Shown: piece by piece, positions 14,022 through 20,308 of the stretch
Position numbering within the stretch: the first letter of the stretch is position 1
How the letters are laid out: each line of letters starts with the position of its first letter
From: Parcubacteria group bacterium RIFCSPHIGHO2_01_FULL_47_10b
GTDB lineage: Bacteria; Patescibacteriota; Minisyncoccia; 2-01-FULL-47-10
NCBI GenBank assembly: GCA_001824325.1
Contig: MHXC01000052.1
Coordinates: 1 to 20,308 of the forward strand
Length of the DNA: 20,308 bases
Direction: 5' to 3'
The notes under the pieces: model-generated
What the model was told of the DNA's origin: nothing
What the model saw: the letters and a program-made list of their open reading frames with translations, nothing else
Databases searched by the model: none
Made by a program: the position numbers and the translations under genes

Positions 14022-14213
14022 CTACATGGCGTAGTACCTTTCCCCAAGGAGCTTCTCGTTACAATGCACAGCATTTGAAAAATGCGCAGGTTCGGGCTGC
14101 CCCAGGGGTAATTCCTTAAAATACCCCCCACATTTCAGACATCGAGACATCTTCCCAAACGTCTCGCTGCCGACGCTATACGTCTCTAACGGAACACCAC
14201 AATCTGGACACAT
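14022..14213 (-). CDS. Small zinc ribbon protein (zf-TFIIB-like)
   Basis: A 63-residue protein with two CxxC pairs: Cys2 and Cys5 in MCPDCGVPLE, and Cys25 and Cys28 in SRCLKCGGYF. This spacing and the CGG(Y/W)F ending resemble the bacterial zf-TFIIB-type ribbon, a small zinc-binding module of unknown role often found as stand-alone proteins. The start at 14213 is supported by GGGAGGT about eight bases upstream; the open frame extends to 14345, but that upstream stretch reads like non-coding sequence and would place 44 odd residues before the first cysteine pair. The C-terminus (AHFSNAVHCNEKLLGERYY) has another cysteine and two histidines. A TATACT box lies upstream on the minus strand. Confidence 0.75.
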   Translation of the reverse strand: MCPDCGVPLETYSVGSETFGKMSRCLKCGGYFKELPLGQPEPAHFSNAVHCNEKLLGERYYAM

Positions 14214-14259
14214 ACTTCCCCACCTCCCGATAAAGTAGTGACAGTATAGCGCGCTCAGC

Positions 14260-14287
14260 AAAAAATAAAAAATCCGCATAGTCGCGG
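14260..14287 (-). terminator. Possible weak terminator after fmt
   Basis: On the minus strand a short CCGC-GACTAT-GCGG hairpin is followed by ATTTTTTATTTTTTG. The stem is only four base pairs, but the T tract is long and it lies about 55 bases past the fmt stop. Confidence 0.4.
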
Positions 14288-14341
14288 TGTCAAATTCTAA
14301 TGAGTGGTTATATATAATGGATTCGCTGTGGATTACGAACT

Positions 14342-15331
14342 TCAAAAATTTGAATTGATAAAGCTCGGATAACCGACGATAAACGCTTTGCCAGATTGTG
14401 CTTGTTTTCCCTCGAGCTTTAGTTTATTGAGCACTAAATGGCCGTCTATACATGCAACTGCTGACGTGTTGTTATAAAAGACAAATTTTACAGCATTCGC
14501 ATTTTTCGTTGATTTTTTGCGGCTTTTTGACGGTATGCATTCCGTTTCAAGTATTTGAAGTCTCTTACCATTCCATAAAGTATAGGCGATTGGCCATGTT
14601 GCAAATGCCCGAATCTGATTGTGAATCTCTTGGCACGGGCGAGACCAGTCGATTAAGCCATCAGTCTTTTTGAATCGGCGCGTATAGGTGACTCGACTCT
14701 CATCTTGAGGAACTGGGCGCTCACGCCCTTTAAGCCAACGGGGTAGCGCACGCAAGAGAAGCATTGACCCGATCATAGCCGTTTTTTCTTCGAGTGTTGC
14801 ATATAAATCGTCAGTGCTAATTGCAACACGTTCCTGTGCAATAATCGGCCCTGCGTCCATCGCTGCCACAAGCTGCATAATCGACACGCCTGTTTCAGTA
14901 TCGCCGTGTAAAAGCGCTGCCTGAATCGGGGAAGCGCCTCTATAAAGCGGCAGTAGCGATGGGTGGATATTCAAGATGTGCTTCGGGAAAAGGTCGAGTA
15001 CTGCTTGGGGGATCAGCAAGCCAAACGAAGCGACGATACCAACTGTATCCTGTATAATATTATGCGACATTAGAACTTCTTGAAATTTGTGTGCTATCAT
15101 TCCTGACCTATCCACCTTATATACCGCGATTCCTTCCTTTTCGGCCATTACTGCAACCTCTGTTGGGGTAATAGTTTGCTTGCGTCCAACCGGTTTATCC
15201 AGAGTGGTAACGATGAGCGCTGGTCGAAATGGCGTATGCAAAAGCTCTTGCAACACAAGGACAGAGAAGTGGCTCGAGCCAAAAAAAACTACCTTGCTAT
15301 TATTAGTGATTGTATCGTTTGTAGGTGACAC
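14342..15331 (-). CDS. fmt: Methionyl-tRNA formyltransferase
   Basis: Adds a formyl group from 10-formyl-THF to Met-tRNA for translation start. The Rossmann core starts KVVFFGSSHFSVLVLQELL. The catalytic loop ILNIHPSLLPLYRGASPIQ gives Asn121 and His123, and MDAGPI gives Asp159, the classic triad (numbering from the start chosen here). The C-terminal OB-like domain is present (RAFATWPIAYTLWNGKRLQI). The true start is unclear: the frame is open to a TTG at 15367, a GTG at 15331 leaves a short 12-residue extension, and no ATG or Shine-Dalgarno exists. Either choice overlaps the end of def, consistent with translational coupling. It is the last gene of the priA-def-fmt cluster. Confidence 0.93.
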   Translation of the reverse strand: MSPTNDTITNNSKVVFFGSSHFSVLVLQELLHTPFRPALIVTTLDKPVGRKQTITPTEVAVMAEKEGIAVYKVDRSGMIAHKFQEVLMSHNIIQDTVGIVASFGLLIPQAVLDLFPKHILNIHPSLLPLYRGASPIQAALLHGDTETGVSIMQLVAAMDAGPIIAQERVAISTDDLYATLEEKTAMIGSMLLLRALPRWLKGRERPVPQDESRVTYTRRFKKTDGLIDWSRPCQEIHNQIRAFATWPIAYTLWNGKRLQILETECIPSKSRKKSTKNANAVKFVFYNNTSAVACIDGHLVLNKLKLEGKQAQSGKAFIVGYPSFINSNF

Positions 15332-15854
15332 GTTTTGTGGGGTCAGGATCGGGAACGAGTTTATCAACTATTAAAACACCCTCAAGGTGGTCGCATTCAT
15401 GCTGTATAACGCGAGCCAAGAGGCCTTTTGCAGATATGGCAATACGATTACCATTGATATCAAGCGCTTCGAACACAATCCGCGTACTACGCTCAACAAA
15501 GCCAACGATTCCGGGGAGACTTAAGCACCCTTCTTCTGCAATATCGCTGCGTTTCGAACACGTATGAATAACGGGGTTAAAAAATGCAAGCGTCTTGAGC
15601 TCTTCAATAGACGTAACTCCCTCGCGCACAGAATACCGACTATCATTCGACGTAAATGCCAGTGGGTGAACCACAAATAATCGCACACCTGTACCGACTT
15701 GCGGGGCTGCTAGTCCGATTCCTTCGGCTGATTGCATGGTATGGGCCATATCGCGCGCTCGCATCCGCAATTCAGGCGTAACCGACGATACGTCCTTTGC
15801 TTTCGCTCGAAGGATGGGGGTGTCTACACCAGTTACGATAGGGAGTATTGTCAT
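15303..15854 (-). CDS. def: Peptide deformylase
   Basis: Removes the formyl group from the N-terminus of new proteins, using one metal ion. The three family motifs are intact: GIGLAAPQVG (residues 45-54), EEGCLSLPG (107-115, metal ligand Cys110) and QHECDHLEG (151-159, metal ligands His152 and His156, catalytic Glu153). The ATG at 15854 gives 183 residues and lies seven bases after the priA stop; an upstream GTG at 15875 would overlap priA and adds only MILYKQR. No Shine-Dalgarno is present, so coupling to priA translation is likely. The 3' end overlaps the start region of fmt, which works in the same formylation cycle. Confidence 0.96.
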   Translation of the reverse strand: MTILPIVTGVDTPILRAKAKDVSSVTPELRMRARDMAHTMQSAEGIGLAAPQVGTGVRLFVVHPLAFTSNDSRYSVREGVTSIEELKTLAFFNPVIHTCSKRSDIAEEGCLSLPGIVGFVERSTRIVFEALDINGNRIAISAKGLLARVIQHECDHLEGVLIVDKLVPDPDPTKRVTYKRYNH

Positions 15855-15861
15855 GCGCTGT

Positions 15862-17739
15862 TTATATAATATCACGAGGATCTACGTCGATAGTCCAGCT
15901 GCTCGGTACAATGCGGAGTAAACTCGTTGCAATGATTCGCTTGGTGGTTCCGAGGGAAATTATGATCTGATATTCATACATGCCGCGAATGCGTGGCAAC
16001 GGCGATGGAGCAGGACCAAATAATCGTACCTGGGACATCTCATCGGGTAATTTCTTCTTTAGGAAGTTACATTGTGTAACCAATCGCTCGTATAACTGCT
16101 GTGCATCAGATGCTGCGTGTGTTTCGCGCGATTTTCGTATTGATAGCCGGATAAACCGCACAAAGGGAGGATAGGAGTACGTGCGTCGAAGTTCTAATTC
16201 TTTCTGGTAAAACAGTTCGATCGTACCACTTTTATGAAATACAAGGGTCTCCTGATCCGGTCGATAGGTTTGAATTATATAGGTATTTTGGCTCATCCGC
16301 CGCAAAGAATCAAGGGTTTGTAGGAGTCGCTCTTGGCTATCGTATGAAGGCACGGCGAGTTCTGTATCAAGATTCACCATAGCGACTATTTCAGCCCGAA
16401 GAGAATCCGCAAATTTTAGTCCCATTGCCGTACATACAAGAATACATGGTGTTTTTTCACATTTTTGAAATTCATGAGTTTGAAATGCATGGACAGTGCG
16501 CTGCTGCGCTGCATAGCGGGGTGTGGCATCAGCGTCTAGAGTCATGATTGTTGCGGTTGGAATCTGTTTTTGTATAAGTCGCTCCAGCCGTTGCGTGCCT
16601 CCGCCCGATAAACGCACTTTAGCGCTGCCACATTCAGGACAATATGCTGGCACCGGTTCCAACTTACCGCACTGATGACACAGAAAGCGCGGTGGCTGCG
16701 CGTGAAGTTTTAACGGCACCTGACAGTTCGAGCATACATAGATATGGCCGCACGATGGACACAGCCCTGCCGTTGCAAATCCACGACGATTGCTATATAA
16801 AATAGCATGTTGGCTTGACTTAATGGCCGCAAGTAAACGAGGACTGATAATTCGCTCATCGTTGTCGAAACGCCGAAGATCTATAATTTCCAAAGCCGGG
16901 CCTGATTGCGGCTTCGCTACTGTGGGCTCGTCCGGCATGCGAAGCTTCATCGAGCCGCGCGATGCATAATAGTAAGATTGCACCGATGGCACATAGCTCT
17001 CATATATGACTGGTGCCTTATGCAAATGCGCCAGCCGTTGCGCCACAGCGCGCGTATCATAGCGCGGATGCTGATCCCACGACTTATAATACGGACTCTG
17101 TTCATGGTGGACGATCAATTGTTCAATGTTTTGAAATGGAAGAAAAATTGATCCACGCGTTCCTGCAATATTCTGAAAAATCCCACTCGCCACGCCGTCC
17201 CAAATAACTTGGCGTTTTGCGGCCGACATATCGCTATGGTACACCGCGTCTATACGTTGCGAGTGTTGATTATGCTCCGAGCATTGCTGCACAAACCAAT
17301 CAAGGGATGCACGATCCGGAAATACATGAAGAATAACACCGCGCGGATGTTTTTTGTCTACAATCCCTTGCAAACCAGTCTGCTTGGCTGCAAACTGGGG
17401 AGGTAGGACGGTCTTCAGGGCAACTCCCAATGGCGTCCAGTAATAGTCGCTCATCCATTGAACCAACGCCAGTTGTATTTCGGAAACGCAGGCACGAGGT
17501 TGTATAATACGTGTAATGGGACGCAGACGAAAATCAGCTCCTTTGCGTAATTGAAGTTTCCGCTCACGCAATGTGGCGCACCGGAGTACGATGCCGGTGA
17601 TGCTTCCTTTGCCACCGGGTTTTCCTAAAGGGGCTTCAATAACTGCCCCAACAGCAACAACAGCACTGGAAAAATAGCTTAATACCTGCTCGTGCGAGCG
17701 AGGAATAGCGCGAAGGGGGATAACGTCAAGAATATACAT
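15862..17739 (-). CDS. priA: PriA-like primosomal protein with decayed helicase motifs
   Basis: PriA normally recognises stalled forks and reloads the replicative helicase, powered by an SF2 helicase core. This 625-residue protein keeps the N-terminal DNA-binding layout, the helicase-like segment GTRGSIFLPF (193-202), and the complete zinc-binding region with four CxxC pairs from CPSCGHIYVCSNC (Cys327 onward) to CHQCG and CPECG. The C-terminal domain (YSYPPFVRFIRL) is also present. The ATPase motifs are missing: the Walker A loop GxTGSGKT is replaced by GLQGIVDKKHP (about 122-132), the DEEH box reads VHHEQ (210-214), and motif VI QxxGRAGR reads SLRRMSQ. It is shorter than the Escherichia protein (732). 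The position before def-fmt confirms orthology. It may act as a non-enzymatic DNA-binding scaffold. Confidence 0.85.
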   Translation of the reverse strand: MYILDVIPLRAIPRSHEQVLSYFSSAVVAVGAVIEAPLGKPGGKGSITGIVLRCATLRERKLQLRKGADFRLRPITRIIQPRACVSEIQLALVQWMSDYYWTPLGVALKTVLPPQFAAKQTGLQGIVDKKHPRGVILHVFPDRASLDWFVQQCSEHNQHSQRIDAVYHSDMSAAKRQVIWDGVASGIFQNIAGTRGSIFLPFQNIEQLIVHHEQSPYYKSWDQHPRYDTRAVAQRLAHLHKAPVIYESYVPSVQSYYYASRGSMKLRMPDEPTVAKPQSGPALEIIDLRRFDNDERIISPRLLAAIKSSQHAILYSNRRGFATAGLCPSCGHIYVCSNCQVPLKLHAQPPRFLCHQCGKLEPVPAYCPECGSAKVRLSGGGTQRLERLIQKQIPTATIMTLDADATPRYAAQQRTVHAFQTHEFQKCEKTPCILVCTAMGLKFADSLRAEIVAMVNLDTELAVPSYDSQERLLQTLDSLRRMSQNTYIIQTYRPDQETLVFHKSGTIELFYQKELELRRTYSYPPFVRFIRLSIRKSRETHAASDAQQLYERLVTQCNFLKKKLPDEMSQVRLFGPAPSPLPRIRGMYEYQIIISLGTTKRIIATSLLRIVPSSWTIDVDPRDII

Positions 17740-17746
17740 ATAGCTT

Positions 17747-17754
17747 TATCATAC
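17747..17754. promoter_or_regulatory. Overlapping divergent -10 boxes between priA and the tagA-like gene
   Basis: Only 22 bases (17740-17761) separate the two ATGs. TATCAT (17747-17752, plus) and TATGAT (17754-17749, minus) overlap and lie nine and eight bases from the respective start codons, so both mRNAs would be nearly leaderless. The -35 regions would lie inside the genes and are poor matches. Confidence 0.35.
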
Positions 17755-17761
17755 CTAACCT

Positions 17762-18496
17762 ATGAGCGAGACGCTACTGGGCATACCGATTGATACAGCT
17801 TCAATCAATGATATCACGCGCGCAACCAAGCTTATGTTGCGCAAAAAAACACGCGACCATGTCCTATGGATTGTAACGGCCAATCCGGAACTCTTTGTTC
17901 ATGCTCGTCGCGACCCCATACTCCGCGAAACACTCCAACAAACTGACGTTATTGTCCCCGATGGGATTGGCATCGTGCTCGCGCTTTTGTTGCTGCGCCG
18001 TCATCGCTTACATCGGGTGACGGGTATTGAACTGTTATCTCATTTAATCGCCACCATTGATTCGCGTGAATTTTTCTTTTTCGGCGGACACGAATCGATT
18101 GTAAAAACGGCAGCGGAACAGCTTGATATCCCGAATTGGCATCACGGATATGGTTCAAATCTCGACGATCCCGGTGCAACAGATGCCACGGGTGCTATTA
18201 TTGCAATCAATCGCTCGAATGCACGGATTCTATGCGTCGGGCTCGGTTCGCCCAAACAAGAGCATTGGATTGCTGAACATCGGAACGACTTTGAACAGGT
18301 GCGCGTGGTTATTGGGGTGGGGGGTATATTTGATATATTGGCTGGTGCATTACCGCGAGCGCCTCGATTTTTGCGTCGATGTGGGTTAGAGTGGTTGTGG
18401 CGATTATACATTGAACCGCAACGAATCAAACGAGCATGGAATGCAGTGGTGATATTTCCGTATCTTGTAGCCCGATATCGCACACACGCAACATAA
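17762..18496 (+). CDS. WecB/TagA/CpsF family glycosyltransferase
   Basis: The 244-residue protein belongs to the GT26 family, which adds N-acetylmannosamine-type sugars from a UDP-sugar to a lipid-linked acceptor at the inner face of the membrane, in wall teichoic acid, enterobacterial common antigen or capsule synthesis. Motifs are TANPE (39-43), PDGIG (66-70), VGLGSPKQEHWI (159-170), GVGGIFDILAG and the basic amphipathic tail PRAPRFLRRCGLEWLWRL (198-215), which attaches these enzymes to the membrane. There is no membrane helix. There is no Shine-Dalgarno; the start lies 22 bases from the divergent priA start. murC follows after 29 bases, suggesting a shared envelope role. The exact sugar is not assignable. 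Confidence 0.9.
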   Translation: MSETLLGIPIDTASINDITRATKLMLRKKTRDHVLWIVTANPELFVHARRDPILRETLQQTDVIVPDGIGIVLALLLLRRHRLHRVTGIELLSHLIATIDSREFFFFGGHESIVKTAAEQLDIPNWHHGYGSNLDDPGATDATGAIIAINRSNARILCVGLGSPKQEHWIAEHRNDFEQVRVVIGVGGIFDILAGALPRAPRFLRRCGLEWLWRLYIEPQRIKRAWNAVVIFPYLVARYRTHAT

Positions 18497-18525
18497 CTGT
18501 TTCGCAATAAATCGATCAAGGATCT

Positions 18526-19950
18526 ATGACCCAAAAAACTCCAATAACGAAGCCAAAAAAAATCTATATGATTGGCATAAAAGGCGTTGGCATGTCGGCA
18601 CTTGCGCTATTGTATAAGTCGCAGGGGTACGACGTCAGTGGATCTGATACTCGTGAACATTTTTTCACCGACGATATTTTACGACGTAACAATATTCCAT
18701 TCTTCGATGGATTTGACGCTGCCCACGTTCCGTCTGATGCCGAGCTCATCATTGCGTCCACTGCATACCTCCTGTATCAAGGGAGTTCACACAAAAAAAT
18801 TACTACTCCAAATCCTGAAATCCAAGCGGCGCTCGCAAACGATCTACCGCTCCTGACATATCCCGAAGCTGTTGCCTCGGTATTCAATGCCCACAAGCAG
18901 GGGATTGCAGTTACTGGCTCTCACGGAAAGAGCACAACATCTGCCATGATTGCGTGGATTTTTGAGCAGGCAGGATTAGATCCATCAGCGCTGATCGGAA
19001 GTTCGTTGATCTCCTGGCAAAGTAATGCCCGTGCAGGCCAGAGTGACTATATAGTAATCGAAGCCGATGATTACGAAGAGAAATTTTTATTGTACAAGCC
19101 ACATATATTAGTAATCACGAACACCGATTGGGACCATCCTGATTATTTCCCTACGGCTCAATCATATCTCGGAGCATACAAAAAGCTCATTACCACATTG
19201 CCGCCAACAGCGCATCTCGTAATAAATGCCCAAGATAAAGATCTCGTTGACCTTGTTCGCGCACCTCACGCTACAAAAGCAGCTGTCCACGAATTCCGTG
19301 GTAGTGACGGGCAGGGTTTGCACTTGCAGCCGAATCTTGCTGGCACACATAATCTCCAAAACGCAGCAGCAGCAACCCAAGTCGCGCGACTATGTGGTAT
19401 AGACGATAACACCATCACCGCAGCGCTGCGTTCATTTGCCGGTATTAAGCGGCGCATGGAACCCATGGGATCGTACCGCGGCGCCATCTTAATTGACGAC
19501 TATGCACACCATCCAACAGAAGTTCAAGCTACATTGCAAGCAATCCGTGATATGTACCCTGAAAAACCTCTCTATGTTGTATTTCACCCGCATACGTATA
19601 CTCGCACCGAGACATTCTTCGCCGACTTTGCCCACAGTTTCACCAATGCTGATTTCGTTATTATTCTTGATGTATACGGTTCAGCGCGCGAAGCGCAAGG
19701 AAAAATTGGTTCCGCCCAGCTCGCTCGCGCTATCAAAAAATCGTGGCGCACGCTTCTTGCTTCTAAACCAAGCGCTCACGTCAAACATATCCCAACTATC
19801 GAGCGCGCCACCTTTTTCCTTATGGAGCATCTGCGGGGCAATGAGGTTGTGGTCAGTATGGGCGCCGGAGATGTATGGCGCGTGACAAAGGCGTTGGCGG
19901 ACTATAAAAACGGGATCGGCGATACAACAGCTCGCTCTAGTACAAAGTGA
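18526..19950 (+). CDS. murC: UDP-N-acetylmuramate--L-alanine ligase (MurC)
   Basis: Adds L-alanine to UDP-MurNAc with ATP, the first amino-acid step of peptidoglycan synthesis, in the cytoplasm. The 474-residue length is normal. Visible are the N-terminal Rossmann motif GIKGVGMSALA (17-27), the ATP loop TGSHGKST (130-137), EADDYEEKFL, NTDWDHPDYF, GTHNLQNAAAA, and the C-terminal RRMEPMG with IDDYAHHPTEV, HPHTYTRT and MGAGDVW. The DDYAHHPTE and HPHTYTRT pair is typical of MurC; the related ligase Mpl is a weaker alternative because the family signatures overlap. AAGGA lies four bases before the ATG. The gene is probably co-transcribed with the glycosyltransferase. Confidence 0.93.
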   Translation: MTQKTPITKPKKIYMIGIKGVGMSALALLYKSQGYDVSGSDTREHFFTDDILRRNNIPFFDGFDAAHVPSDAELIIASTAYLLYQGSSHKKITTPNPEIQAALANDLPLLTYPEAVASVFNAHKQGIAVTGSHGKSTTSAMIAWIFEQAGLDPSALIGSSLISWQSNARAGQSDYIVIEADDYEEKFLLYKPHILVITNTDWDHPDYFPTAQSYLGAYKKLITTLPPTAHLVINAQDKDLVDLVRAPHATKAAVHEFRGSDGQGLHLQPNLAGTHNLQNAAAATQVARLCGIDDNTITAALRSFAGIKRRMEPMGSYRGAILIDDYAHHPTEVQATLQAIRDMYPEKPLYVVFHPHTYTRTETFFADFAHSFTNADFVIILDVYGSAREAQGKIGSAQLARAIKKSWRTLLASKPSAHVKHIPTIERATFFLMEHLRGNEVVVSMGAGDVWRVTKALADYKNGIGDTTARSSTK

Positions 19951-19953
19951 AAA

Positions 19954-19977
19954 GTCCAAACGCCGTAGCGCATGGAC
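19954..19977 (-). terminator. Possible terminator between convergent murC and plsC-like genes
   Basis: GTCCA and TGGAC flank an inner CGC-TACG-GCG stem. On the minus strand the hairpin is followed by TTTTCACTTT. No T run lies on the plus-strand side. Confidence 0.45.
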
Positions 19978-19980
19978 CCG

Positions 19981-20308
19981 TCACATTTCTGCTGTTTTCA
20001 ACATCACCTCCTCAAGGTTTCGACACGTTTCCTCAACTGTAGCGCCCCGAATATCTCGAGCGTTCACTGGGTCGCCGAACGTTATTGTCATCGGCCGCCA
20101 AAATCGCGGAAAGGATAGGTGAAACGGTTCACCCTCTCGTTCGTTGGGCATAACCTCATCGCCACCCCCTGCCCATACCGGCAATACAACCGTGTCCGTG
20201 TCCTGAACGATTCGTCCGATTCCACTCTTAACTGTACGGAGCGTTTTGCCACTTACGCTCGATCGAAATGCCGTTCCGCGATATGTTCGTCCGCCCTCTG
20301 GTTGGTAG
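19981..20308 (-). CDS. PlsC-type acyltransferase, C-terminal part (runs off right edge)
   Basis: The frame is open from the right edge to TGA at 19981-19983, giving the last 108 residues. YQPEGGRTYRGTAFR near the visible start matches motif III (FPEGTR) of 1-acylglycerol-3-phosphate acyltransferases. It is followed by KSGIGRIVQDTDTVVLPVWA, the usual motif IV region with a proline before the final strand, and RPMTITFGDPVNARDI, the typical late strand with G-(D/E)-P. These enzymes add a second acyl chain to lysophosphatidic acid at the membrane. The catalytic HxxxxD motif lies outside the window, so activity cannot be checked. The variant GGR in place of GTR is unusual. It converges on murC. 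Confidence 0.8.
   Translation of the reverse strand, partial: YQPEGGRTYRGTAFRSSVSGKTLRTVKSGIGRIVQDTDTVVLPVWAGGGDEVMPNEREGEPFHLSFPRFWRPMTITFGDPVNARDIRGATVEETCRNLEEVMLKTAEM

Noticed and set aside
14214..14345. N-terminal extension of the zinc ribbon protein to 14345
   Set aside because: A strong ribosome-binding site precedes the ATG at 14213, and the upstream part contains the T-rich terminator-like stretch behind fmt.
1..20308. CRISPR array, defence system or insertion sequence
   Set aside because: No regularly spaced repeats, transposase or nuclease genes were seen on either strand.

Overview
The window is bacterial chromosome with dense genes, short gaps and both strands in use. Several things suggest a member of the Patescibacteria (candidate phyla radiation), though this is inference from gene content and no marker tree was built. 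Many genes lack a Shine-Dalgarno sequence. There is a membrane-anchored Thr/Pro-rich protein with calcium-binding (TSP3-type) and Ig-like repeats, a PriA whose helicase motifs have decayed, and small stand-alone CYTH, NIF3 and pyruvoyl-dependent arginine decarboxylase proteins.

Region 1 (1-3062) holds a glutamate-cysteine ligase-like gene that runs off the left edge, a TrpR/YerC-type regulator with a palindrome over its own promoter, the decayed tail of a second arginine decarboxylase gene, a CYTH-domain phosphohydrolase, and a minus-strand pair (NIF3 family plus a small unknown protein). The pair is preceded by a 5'-truncated reading frame that overlaps the NIF3 start.

Region 2 (3055-8831) is centred on arginine. 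It has tRNA-Arg(TCT), tRNA-Arg(GCG), arginine deiminase (arcA) and arginyl-tRNA synthetase (argS) in a row on the plus strand. An Asp/Glu racemase-family gene with a tiny downstream ORF and an unrecognised 183-residue protein follow on the minus strand, and then pyruvoyl-dependent arginine decarboxylase (pdaD) on the plus strand. No ornithine carbamoyltransferase or carbamate kinase is present, so the usual ATP-yielding deiminase pathway is incomplete here. The arcA and pdaD promoters share the motif TTG(A/T)CAAGTC.

Region 3 (8832-13983) is an envelope module: a small secreted protein, a large TSP3/Ig-like surface protein with one C-terminal membrane helix, and a membrane histidine kinase with no response regulator beside it.

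Region 4 (14022-20308) is housekeeping. It has a small zinc ribbon protein, the conserved priA-def-fmt order (minus strand), a WecB/TagA/CpsF glycosyltransferase and murC (plus strand), and the C-terminal part of a PlsC-type acyltransferase at the right edge.

Nothing here matches a defence locus, CRISPR array or insertion sequence. The most unusual features are the arginine cluster with its decayed pdaD copy, the PriA without helicase motifs, and the palindromic promoters.
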